Of a DNA stretch of 64,000 nucleotides, positions 33,955 through 44,902 are shown piece by piece. The DNA is from Plasmopara viticola. Taxonomy: Eukaryota; Oomycota; Peronosporomycetes; Peronosporales; Peronosporaceae. Numbering within the stretch: position 1 is the first letter of the stretch; every line of letters begins with the position of its first letter. The position numbers and the translations under genes were made by a program. The DNA lies in assembly GCA_001695595.3 (NCBI GenBank), contig MBPM02000082.1, forward strand, positions 277,818 through 341,817, written 5' to 3'. Below the pieces are notes generated by a model. The model saw nothing but the letters and a program-made list of their open reading frames with translations, ran no database searches and was not told where the DNA came from.

Positions 33955-35345
33955 TTGTTTCTTGTACATTCTTGACTCTATTAATACATTTTTTTGTGAC
34001 AGATCATACGGATAGAATAAATTACTTTACAGTTGTTATTTATTTTTGCAAATAAGCTAGATAATGATTAGCGTCATTTTTTCTGCGGAAATGGCTCTTT
34101 ATGACTGGAGCTGGCGCCAAAGCAACAAAACCGCACATAAGACGAGACTAACAATGAACCGTTTTCGGAAAAGGTTGGGGTGACGCCCTCCTTTCAAGCG
34201 CGGGGGCTAAATGCTCGCGCGCTTCGGGCAGGTGCTCTCGGGCATCTGCAGGTCTCTAACGAGTCTCACCCTCGACGTGACGGTCTCCAGCACCAGGGCG
34301 CCACCCGGGCTCTTACCAAGTCAGAAGTACACAAAATAATGGAAGACCCTCACGGCCTCGGTGCTGGCTGCACTGCCCGCCGAACGAGACTCGACGTATG
34401 CGGACACCACTCTATGCCGTGGACTAGCCATAGAGTCTAGCACGTGCATAACTTGGCAACGCGATAACGTAATACAATACAATACAATAACAATGAACCG
34501 GCAATCAGGCAACATTTTTGGTCTGCTCAAAGAAATACTTCACAACGCGCTGCTTGATCTATCAAGACCTGTCAGGTGTAGTGGCGGGACAACGCTTTAA
34601 GGGGTGGTGGGGACACCTCAGGTCTCATATTAGATACAAAGTAGTCACGACTTTGAATGCGTCATTGATGTATGTAAACTCATGCCTATACGAAACCGTA
34701 TAAGGTCCGATACAGCGAATTTTTATTTTGTTCGTCTCAACAGAACTTGATTAGAAAGGCGGCATACTATAAATTTTATTCACCTTCAGCTGCCACGATC
34801 AAATTTTCTCGTATACGCTTGTTTCAGCTATCCTTTTGTTGGGTTAAGCAAATGCAAAAGTATCTCTTACGTTTCTGATTTATGGTCACGAATAGATTTA
34901 GTTGTAATGCATCCGCACAGCAGTCAATGTTCGACAATGAGATGCAAGCTTACAAAATTTGTGCGATCGCAGCTTTGAAAAGAACGATTTATCTTGTCAG
35001 TGACGCAGCGGAGCTAGCAAGAGTATGCTACAAGCTTTTTTGCATAAAATTGGATTGGAAGAGAGGACAAGACACCAAAATTCGCGCTATGATAGTACTA
35101 AAGTTTCGACTATTCCCGAAGCTCCAGAAATGTGGTGGACAGTCTATGTGTTAAAAGGGCACCGGTACACTGTATCTGCAGCCATTATCTATCTTTAAAT
35201 TACTTATCCGTGGTATGTAACCACTAGTGCAATACTGTCCATTCTATTCTACTGTCGAATTCACTGACCCGCGGAACTTCAGTTACAAATCGACGGCGTC
35301 CGTCTATCATCGTCTGCGTATTGTAGACATCTAGTACCTTTTTTT
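33955..35345. other. Intergenic DNA upstream of the lipase, with a GC-rich patch
   Basis: 34,170-34,450 is conspicuously GC-rich relative to its surroundings but has no recognisable product. It contains an 8-bp hairpin (ACTCTATG 34,409-34,416 / CATAGAGT 34,429-34,436) and is followed by a short AATAC pentamer run near 34,475. A 90-codon ATG frame at 34,882-35,154 (plus) has no recognisable domain and is not supported as a gene. No clear initiator motif is seen before the lipase start. Confidence 0.45.
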
Positions 35346-36710
35346 ATGTCGTCAAGTTCGACAAAATGGCCCGTCGTGTTAATTCATGGTGTGCTAGGCT
35401 ATGGCAAAACCCGTCCGCTGTGGAATTTATGGGCACCGTATTGGCCTGAAGCAGCACTTGACAACCTCAATGCGAACTACATGATTGTCGACATCGGGGC
35501 TTTATCCTCGGATCACGATCGAGCATGCGAAGCCTTTTACCAACTTTATGGCGGTCAAGTTGACTATGGAAAGGTTCACAGTCATGAAGCGGGGCACAAT
35601 CGTTTTGGCGAAACATTTGAAAATCCAATGCATCCTACATGGAGTGCGTCCAATCCTGTACACTTAGTAGGTCATAGCTTTGGAGGCACTACGGCATTGG
35701 AGCTGTATCAACTGCTCTGCTCCGACTTTTTTGGAGTCGGCAGCGACTCTCGGTGGGTTGTGAGCTTGGTCTCGATTGCGGGTCCACTCTCTGGCTCTAC
35801 TGTGACGCATCTCTTTGGACTGCACGACTTGCATATGGAGCCAAATTCTCCCGGTCACTTTATCGGTGCAGCATTGGGTGTGTGGTTCAAGCTGTACACT
35901 GATTGGCCATTGCTCCGCTACATCTTCGACTTTCGAATGCCTCAATGGCGGTGTGTTAACACCTATCGCGAAATTTTATCACCGAATGGCCGTATCAACG
36001 GCACGACTGACCTCGCAGTGTTCAACATCTTACCGCGAGAGCGAATGAGGCGCAATGATCATCTCATCGACCTAGACAAGATTTTTCTCATTTCCGTGGC
36101 AACCTCCAGTCACGTTTCGATGCCTAAAGTGGAGATTGTTTTATCAATTATCGGCGTCACTTGTGCGATAGCTAGCGTATTCGGGCACGCACTGGTGAAG
36201 ACCTACTCGACGTTGACTTTGTTCGTCTTACTCCCTGTTCTATGGCGACGAATGCGGGCTCTGGATTATGCTTCAATTCCTTCTCTCTATTGTCTTCTAC
36301 TTGTTATACGACGGCACGTGCGCACACTGCACATGATCTTCGACGGCTTCGATCGAGAAGTATGGGGCGAAAATGACGGTGCGGTGAATCTGTACTCAAT
36401 GTTGCAACCATTGGCAAGTGATGGCGACACCGAGTCGACTGCTTCATCAGCATCGTCGCAATCCTCGGAAGAGGTCTCTGACCTCGCAACAACTTCAAGC
36501 ACAACGCCGGAATCATACAAAGACCGTGCTCAGGGCCTTGATCCGACAGACACTATTAACTTGTCAAAGCTGCGACGCGGACACTGGTACGTTCATCGTG
36601 TGGACAAGAATCATTTGGCTGGCACGCACTTTGACAGCGACTCACCCAAACTATTTCAGCGACTCCTTCCCGTGCTCGCTCACTTCGAGACTTCTCACCC
36701 CTTTGATTGA
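35346..36710 (+). CDS. Alpha/beta-hydrolase lipase, Staphylococcus/Geobacillus-type, with membrane insertion
   Basis: 454 residues. It opens with PVVLIHGVLGYG (oxyanion-region HG at 14-15) and carries the nucleophile elbow GHSFGG (Ser111), then an acid in GENDGAVN (Asp344) and a histidine in DKNHLAG (His423). These are the three positions of the catalytic triad in lipases of the bacterial I.5/I.6 type and their plant and protist relatives, where NDG(V/A)VN and DH follow the same order. The likely reaction is hydrolysis of acylglycerols or related esters. An unusual part is residues 262-322, which contain two or three hydrophobic segments (around 263-283, 287-300 and 312-322), suggesting membrane anchoring within the lid region. 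A serine/threonine-rich linker (360-392) precedes the histidine. There is no signal peptide. It is intronless and ends 255 bp from the convergent kinase gene. I find no disabling change. Confidence 0.88.
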   Translation: MSSSSTKWPVVLIHGVLGYGKTRPLWNLWAPYWPEAALDNLNANYMIVDIGALSSDHDRACEAFYQLYGGQVDYGKVHSHEAGHNRFGETFENPMHPTWSASNPVHLVGHSFGGTTALELYQLLCSDFFGVGSDSRWVVSLVSIAGPLSGSTVTHLFGLHDLHMEPNSPGHFIGAALGVWFKLYTDWPLLRYIFDFRMPQWRCVNTYREILSPNGRINGTTDLAVFNILPRERMRRNDHLIDLDKIFLISVATSSHVSMPKVEIVLSIIGVTCAIASVFGHALVKTYSTLTLFVLLPVLWRRMRALDYASIPSLYCLLLVIRRHVRTLHMIFDGFDREVWGENDGAVNLYSMLQPLASDGDTESTASSASSQSSEEVSDLATTSSTTPESYKDRAQGLDPTDTINLSKLRRGHWYVHRVDKNHLAGTHFDSDSPKLFQRLLPVLAHFETSHPFD

Positions 36711-36965
36711 ATGTGCTGAATCTATTAATACCTGTGCCTTTATTACCTACCTCTGCTCCTTCTCTAATAGTGACACTACCAAGCTGCACAAACACTTCAA
36801 GGATTATATGTACATAAACTTGTCAGTTCCTGACCCTCCTATAGCCTCGAGGGTGTGTCTAATTCCACTCTGTCACATGGTCGATTCGGTTAGCCCTGGC
36901 TGGTTACAACACCCAATACATCAACTCATCTGCAACACTTGGATCCCCCACCCCCTTCCCCCCTG

Positions 36966-38944
36966 CTACATGTGGTGCCGCACTCGCCCACTTCCTCTCG
37001 CAGGACTTCGACCTGGGAGACCATCCTGAAGGTACGACTCCTCTGTGTACGTAAAGCCCTTGAACGGGTCGTTGCCCGTCAGACTACTGCCGTACGCAGT
37101 GCCACTGGCGGGTCGTCGTCCCGTGGTCATTGCCATCCCACGCACGTGGTTGTCTGGACTCACAACGGGCATGTCAGTGAATTCCCGATCGAACTGAGAC
37201 GTGTCCAATGCACTTGAAAACGTTGGACGCCACGGAGGCGGCACCTGTCCGGCTGCAAGAGCGTCCCACTTAATTCCTGTGAAAAACGGGTGATGCTTAA
37301 TCTCTCCTGCGTCGGCAGGACCCGTTCCCAGACGTCGGGTCGGGTCCCGCTCCAAGAGCTTCTTGAGCAAATCCTTGGCATTCGGTGACAAATACTTTGG
37401 AAAACTGAGATCACCTTTCCGAATCTTTTCAAACAGACGGTCACGGTCGCGACAGTAAAATGGCGGTAAACCCGTGAGCATCTCATAGAGGAGCGCACCC
37501 AGTGACCACCAGTCCACTGCTCGGCCATGGCCCGACCGATTTAAAATCTCTGGTGCTAGGTATTCGGGTGTCCCACAAAATGAGTTGGCGCCCGAGAAAT
37601 CGTCCTGAATGCCTTCTTTCGAGAGCCCAAAGTCCGTCAGACGGATATGTCCATTTTCGTCCAGTAAAACGTTCTCGGGCTTTAAATCGCGGTATATCAC
37701 ATCCAGGTTGTGCACGTATTCGATTGCCAAAGTAATTTCAGCAGTGTAAAAGCGGGCTCGGTGTTCAGGAAATCGTTGCACTTTGCCAAGATGGAAAAAG
37801 AGCTCGCCCCCTGCACAATAATCCAGCACAAAGTACAGTTTCTCGGACGTTTGAAAGGCGTAATTGAGCCCAACGATAAATGGATGACGCACGTAGCCTA
37901 GAACGTGGCGCTCAGTGCGCGTGTGCTCTACTTGGTTGCGCTTGATGATATTTTCCTTCCGAAGCACTTTCATGGCGTAGATAAGTCCCGTATCGCGCTT
38001 GCGCACTAGCAACACTTTGCCAAAACTGCCCTTCCCGATCACCTTAATCATGACAAAATCTTCTAACGTAACCTTCTCACTGCGCTTCCTTTGCTCTTGC
38101 ACTTGCTGTTCGTGTTGCATCTGCGTCTCCTCCAGTAGCGTCTGTTGGTCCAACCCAGCGCCGGACATGTCGGTACTGTAGTCAAACTGAAACATCTGCA
38201 GTAGCATACGTCAGTCAACACATCTAAAGTAGCACAAACAATAAGCTGCCTCGTTCACGCACATCGTCATCGTGCAACTCGTCGTGGGAGCGAGGATCGT
38301 CATCAATCGTCGAGCCAAACATCTCGTCCATGTCGAGGTCTCCAATGTTGCGTGCACCGATTTGAGCCGCATTCTGCAGTCCGGGAGATGGCACATTGGC
38401 ATCGGCACTTACAAAGTCCACAAATACATGGGACTGGTAAATCGGCGCGTGTTGCAATAGCTGCATCATCCACATGCTCAAGTCCACGCGCGCTTTTTCG
38501 ACCGAGTCAGGAAAGCGCACGTCAAACATACGCGGTGGACAAGCAGGCATCGTCTGGCCAAAGATCATTGCAAGCTGCTTTTCCAGTCGCTGGAAGGCCT
38601 CGAAAGGTCGATAGACTGTCCAAGAGCCGCCGCCGCTTTGCTGGACCGTCCCTAAAAAGACCTGGTCATCCACAGAGCAATAAGTGCCTAAGAAAGACCT
38701 AGTCGAGACCGCGGATGCCTACCACGCAATCGGCTTGCGCGCTGTCTCGCACCACACCAAAGCCTGTGATCAGGACACTTAGCGTCGCCATCGGGACGCA
38801 CGTCGAGTAGAAGGGATACTGGCGATTTACTGACTGGCTGGCGACCCCCTGTCTGATCCAGGCGACAAAGAGACCGCGATACTTGCACTGAGTAAGGCAC
38901 GACGAAGTCGCTGTCATTGGCAGAAAAGACACAGAGTATCTCAG
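36966..38944 (-). CDS. PX-domain AGC-family serine/threonine protein kinase
   Basis: Two exons are clear: 38,673-38,263 (PX domain) and 38,195-36,966 (kinase, 409 residues), joined by a 67-nt intron (38,196-38,262, GTGCGT...CTGCAG) in phase 0. Kinase residues counted from 38,195: glycine loop GKGSFGKV 54-61, Lys76, YRDLKPEN with Asp170, DFG 188-190, activation segment NSFCGTPEYLAPE (S205 in place of the usual Thr), and hydrophobic motif F378xxF381-T382-Y383. This is the layout of Akt/S6K/SGK-type kinases, activated by PDK1-like and TORC2-like inputs. The PX core WTVYRPFEAFQRL...CPPR...R indicates phosphoinositide membrane targeting. Upstream, SANDSDFVVPYSVQVS, then VLITGFGVVRDSAQADCVV, then GTYCSVDD lie in three successive frames (38,944-38,640). 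They belong to the same protein but cannot be joined by ordinary introns. A TTTTTTTCAATTAG splice acceptor at 38,945 suggests a further 5' exon. Confidence 0.9.
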
Positions 38945-41900
38945 CTAATTGAAAAAAAGAGGCGGATCAGCAACACAGAATGATGCGGCAAAATTCTACG
39001 TTTACATTCGACGTGTTTAATTTACTGCAACGTCTCACGAAAATACAGGTACACGTACACTTCATCTTTGGAGAACACCCGTTGTAGACCTGCATATATA
39101 TAAAGTGGCAATGCTTTGTGTACTCTGCTTTTAAGGTAGTACAAACATGACTTACAAATATTTCATTGCAAGAATTACATTACGGTCGTCTTTCATATTG
39201 TAATCGCGAGCTCATTCCGGCTTTTTTCGAATTATAATCAGCGTCGACGTCATTCTTAAATTATACTAAATTACGGGGTTGCACAGTACCTAAAACAGAG
39301 GAGGCATACTGAGAGATACGAGATGTTCAGTGTATAACCGTGTACAAACGATTATTCTTTAATGGGTTCTACCTATACTGCTTTCCATGCACTAAATTCA
39401 ACTCTGTATTTATGGAGGGACCATATGCCTTTTAGTTCTTCAAAATACTTCAAAACGCGACCCCAGTACTTTACCGGTAGGGGTGCCTGGTGGGCACCGG
39501 GATTTATTATTCTTCTAAAGCTCTTCTCTGACAGGAAGTGAGCTTAAACCACAAAAGATTGGCTTGATTCAAAGGCCTCCCTTTTTCAAGCTTAGACCAT
39601 ACAGTGACTAGTACTCTTGACCTTCAGATGAGAAAGTCGGTTCGGATATAACGATGATCATACAGGTAGCAAAAAGGGTCGACAGTCTGTCGGGTCATTT
39701 TACAATAACGATTACAACAAGAAAGAAGATTGTTCCAGCACCAAGATTAGTCACTACGCCTACTACAAAGATTGTGCTATCGACAAAGACTATGCCTGCA
39801 AGGGCTGTGCTTGCAACTAAAGTTGCACCTGTACCATGGGCGACAATCGTTGTAATGTTGCTCTCCAGAGAGCTGCCAAGGCAAGAAAGAATCCTATGCA
39901 GCCTCTCACCCCACCGCGGCAAGCAACGCGCGACGACCGTTCTTCTTCGCCTGTGATTAGCAGATACTTCCGCCTTCGGGCAATTAATATGACGAGGAAA
40001 GTGGCGTGCGCTCTGGCGAGCCTTCGCCTAATTTTTCTCTCGCTTAGGCTAACTCAGGTCAATGACAATGCATGCAAAACAACGTCATCGCCCATGCTTT
40101 ATCTTTATAACTCTCAGGCCACAGAGGCCTAACCCAAAATGATATTGAAGTATATGATTTCCGAAAGCAAAAACCTGACCTGAAATGCCCTTCCTAGTGA
40201 GGCCATTACATCAAATGCCAGGAGGAGGAGCGTGAAGTTAAAGACTTCAACTCAAATTTATATGAGCTTAGTGGTAGCGCAGTGAGCGAGGGACTATGTG
40301 ACTTGCCCGCCGGCGGATCAAGTGGCAAGGTACCGTTCTGCGAGATGTCCGCCAGCTCTTTCGATGACAGCCCAATATTACATGATCGATGCAGGCCTCA
40401 GTGCCAAGCGCTTTGTGTGTCACGAAGGCTCCTCGGGGGTCACTTCTTGCGTGGCATATATAAACAAAACTTGGCTCGAAACAATCTGTCCCTTCAGCTC
40501 GACTTTTCGGCGACTATGAGTGTACCTAAAGCACCGCATCAAATCTCGCTGAAGAAATTTGCTTAATGTAATTAAGTGTCTGAAGATAAGGTTTGGTATG
40601 GAGATACTCTTGGATGCTCCCCAGCACTAATACTACCACAACTAAAAATTGAGCTTTTTTTTCTGAAAGTAGGTAAATCTTCAGGGTGTTACATCCCATA
40701 ACTCTATCACCTTAGACGAAGTGATTATGTTTGCTGGCTTGAAGTGTAATCGGTTCACTTGTCTAATCGAATACAACTTGTCTTTGAGATGCCGACATGA
40801 AGTATTGAGCGCGTCGACATTTTTTTCCTGAAAAGATTGCTAATCGACATCGATTGAAGCCGTTCCAGGCCCGTTGGAAATCCAGTTGTTAAGTAATTCG
40901 TCTTTTATATATCCTTAGCTTATCCTTTCAATTGGCATTCAACATTACCTTAATTGCCTTGATAAAGGTATTTTCCCTTTTGGTCCGGCTTTTTGCTTTG
41001 GCAAAATGCCAAGCCAGGCGCTGGTGAACGTATTTCCGAGGATGGGTATGGACCAAATGGGCGATCAAAACTAGTGGTTTGCGTTCAAAGCGCCAATTGA
41101 TTCCATGTCGCAACGGTTACAAGGCAGTCGTTTCAGAGCATTTTTAATGGCTCTCATGAGTTCTGGTGAGCAGGATAGTTATTTCGCTTTATAAGACGCT
41201 CATGGCATGGGAGCGCCTTTGCTTACTAACGCAGAGGCCGATGGCTTACTACGCAGGTGCCGATGGTCTGACGATCAAGGAGAGCCTGTGGAGGCCACTT
41301 TCGACTGAGTCTGGGCCATCTTTATTAGAGGCTGCAGATCCTGCGCAAACCAATTGCCACGCTTAATGTCTTGAAAACCTGTGCTTTTCGCTTGCAAAAT
41401 TACTCAAGCGGTAGCAACACATTTTTAACAATGCTTCGCACTATTAATAGGCTATCGTTAACGTCTTCGGCATCCAATGCTGCTACTAGAACATGATTAC
41501 CCCCTAAGGGAGTTCTAAGACGCGGCATCTTGTCTGCCTGCAAGAAGGAAGCAGTACCTACGGTACATCCCATATTTTTTCGAGTGGATATTCGCCTAGA
41601 CTTCCATTCAAAAACATGTTTTCATATCAAAGTTGAAAATTTACCCACTAAAGTCCTGTCGCGTGGAATTGGGCAGCGAACGGCTATGGCCTTTTTCCAG
41701 TTATTGAATCGAACGTCCGTGCTTATCTAATCACGACAACTACCCACAAGTAGGGACGTGGGAGGAAAAGTTTTCTTGAACCTCTCCTTTACTACTTTCA
41801 AAGGCATTAGAGCTTCAAAATGGGAAGCTTTAGGGAATCTCAACCTATTTGCATAGCGCTCAAATTCGTAATGATAAGTGCTAAGCAATGCGGACAATAT

Positions 41901-42419
41901 TTCAGCGATTTCACCTTACATCTAAAGGGTATATCAAGCTGATGCGTAATTTTGCTTATACATATCAAAAGATGTCTTTTGAATATCTAACAAGAACTGG
42001 GCTATGAGCTAAAATCAGTTCTATCGGCACTTGAGCTCTTCATCAAAAGGTAAAGCAGTAAGACCATAGGATGGCTTTTATAATCTCAAAGACATAATAT
42101 GCTTATAAGGACAATATTCAGCGATTTCATGATCAAATTGAGCAAGTTGGTGACTTCAAAATAAACTTACACGGAAGCAATTAGCGGGTACGCTTCAAGA
42201 GGAGCGGCCAATATTGACTGATATAAATTTCGACTAAAGGTTGAAATACGCAAAGTTTTTATCAAAGAAGACGATGGCAGCTAAATTAGTAGCACTTTAC
42301 TATTGTTCCACATTCATACTGTCAATATCCTGACAAGCAATGATGGAAGCGAGTACAAGTATCGATAAGCTCAAATAATTTCTGTTAAAAGAATCAGCGC
42401 TACCAAACGGAGTGTCCGA
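38945..42419. other. Intergenic stretch with retroelement debris, leading into the satellite
   Basis: 40,277-40,770 is the second copy of the dispersed element seen at 11,461-11,900 (shared GCGAGGGACTATGTGACTT and AAATCTTCAGGGTGTTACAT). 39,540-39,580 matches the repeat at 10,735 and 28,425. A 98-codon ATG frame at 39,836-40,132 (good ACCATGG context) has no recognisable domain. No intact gene is supported, and the DNA becomes increasingly AT-rich towards the array. Confidence 0.5.
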
Positions 42420-44902
42420 ACGCTGGAACTCTGTACAGCCACAGAAATGTCCTATTGATCTTTCTAGACGTGCAAAATCTCGAAAGATAGCACAGCCGCA
42501 AAAGAGCCATAAGTAAGCGTATAATCACTTTCTAAAGCGCTGATATGCTGTATGGCCACAGATATAAATTCCTATCATTCTAGTCACGCACAGACGCAAA
42601 GAGTCACAACTTAGCAAATAATCACTCTTTCGTAGTGCTGAGATGCTGTACGACCACATTTATGTCCTTTCGATTATTCTAGGCATGCACAGACAAAAGA
42701 AGCTTGAACTACCTCTTTTGAAGTCCTGAGATGCTGTACGGCCACAGATACGTCCGTTCGATCTTTCTAGACATTCATAGACGCAGTAAAGCCACAACTT
42801 ATCGTATGTCTTCTCTTTTGAGGCGCTGAGATACTGAACGACCACAGATATGTCCCTTTTATTAATTGTAGATTCGTGCAGAGGCTGTACGACCACAGAT
42901 ACGTCCTTTCTCTCTCTGTGGACGTGCACAGACGCAATAAAGCCACGATTATTATTTACACGTTTCGAAGGCTGAAATGACTACGACCACAGATACATTT
43001 TTCTATCTTTGTAGAGGTATACAGACGCAATAGAGCCACGACTAAGCGTATACTTTCTCTCTTGAAAGGCTAATATGCTCTACGGTCACACATATGTCGT
43101 ATATCATGATAGACGTGCTCAGAGCGGTAGAGCCATACCTAAGCGTACATTTACTCTTTCAAAGCATTGAGATGATGAACGATCAGATATACGTCCTTTC
43201 TAAAGTTCTAGACGTGCGGACGCAATAAAGCCTCAAGCAAGTTTATATTTACGCTTTTGAAGCGCTGAGACACTGTTCGAGCACAAATACATCCTTTCTG
43301 TCATTCTAGATGTGAGCACACGCAACAGAGCAACATCAAAGCGTATATTCACTCTTTGGAAGAGCTGAGATTATGTGCGACTACAAATGAGTCCCTTCTG
43401 TCTTTGAAGACGAGCAAAGACGCAATCGAGCCACAACAAAGCGTATATTCACTGTCTTGTTGAGCTGATACCCTATACGGCCACATATTCGTTTTTTCTA
43501 TAGCGCACACGCAATAAAGCCATAACTAAGCGCTCTCTTGTAACGATGATACGCATAACGGCCCCAAATACCTCCTTTTGATCATTTTAGACGTGCATAC
43601 ACGCAAGAGAGCCACAACTAAGCGTAAAACAACTCTTCAAAGCGCTGAGATGATGTACGGCCCCAGATAGGTTCCATCCATCTATCTTGACGGGCACAGA
43701 CGCTATCGATCAACAACTAATCGTATATTGACTCGTCTTAAGCGCTGAGATGATTTGCGACCACAGATTTCTCCCTTCTCTTTTCGAGTTGTTGACAGAC
43801 GCAAAAAAGTCATAACTAGGCGTATATACACTCTCTTGAAGCGCTGTTACGCTGAACGACCACGGATTCCTCCTTTCAATATCTTTATACGCATAAAGCC
43901 ACACTCAAGCGCGAAATATCCCGTCAAAGCGCTGAGATGATGTACGACCACAGATACGTCCCTTCTAGTTATCGAGACGGGCACAGACGCAATCGAGCCA
44001 CAATTAAGCGTATGTTCACTCTTCTAGAGCGCTGAGATGACGTGCGACCATGAATTCGTCCCAACTATTGTTCAAGACGTGTACACATGCAAAAAATCAT
44101 AGCTAAGCGTATATACACTCTCTTGAAGCGCTGATACGCTGAACGACCATCGATTTGTCTTTTCTATTATTCTAGACATGCACAGACGTAATAGAGCTGC
44201 AACTAAACGTACAATCTTTCTTTGAAGCGACGATGCGCTGTACGGCCACAGATTTGTCCTTTCTACCTTTCTCAACGTGAACAAATGCAATAGAGCCACA
44301 ACTAAGTTTTTTGATGAGCTGATGCCCCATACGGCCACATATTCGTCCTTTCTATAATTTAAGACATGCGCACACGCAATAAAGCCATAACTTAGCTTAT
44401 AAATAATCTCTGTAGCGCTGAGACGCTGTACGACCACAAATACGTCCTTTCTATTTCTCTAGACGTGCGCAAACGTAATTGGAGCATCATTAAGCGTAAA
44501 ACTACTCTTTTAAAACGCTGAGATTAGGTACGACCACAGATACGTTCTTTCTATCATTCTAGACTTGCGCGCACGCAAGAATGAAATATCTAAATGTAAA
44601 ACAATTCTTCCAGAGCGCTGAGAATATGTACAATCACATTTACGTCCTTCATATATTTTAAGACGTCCTGGGATACAATAGAGCCAAATATTTACTCTCT
44701 TGTAGCGCTGATACGCAGTACGGCAACATATACCTGCTTCTGATGATTTTAGACGTAAAACGAGGCAATAGAGCCACAGCTAAGCGTAAAACACCTCTTC
44801 AAAGCGCTGAGATGATGTACGGCCACCGATGAGTCCCCTATCTTTATCGAGATGGGCACAGACGCAACAGAGCTACACCAAGGGTATATGTACTCTTTGA
44901 AA
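42420..44902 (-). repeat. Satellite block A: 100-bp monomers, older subfamily, minus orientation
   Basis: About 25 diverged tandem units. Each contains, in this orientation, GCGCTGAGATG, TGTACG(G/A)CCACAGATACGTC, then a TCTAGACGTGCACAGACGCAA stretch and AGCCACAACTAAGCGTATA. Units differ strongly from one another, with small indels, as expected of the old edge of an array. No gene lies inside it. Confidence 0.9.

Noticed and set aside
34882..35154. 90-codon ATG frame upstream of the lipase
   Set aside because: No domain, no promoter motif recognised, and composition resembles the intergenic DNA.
39836..40132. 98-codon frame with a good ACCATGG start context
   Set aside because: Lies between retroelement fragments, has no recognisable domain, and overlapping frames are equally open.
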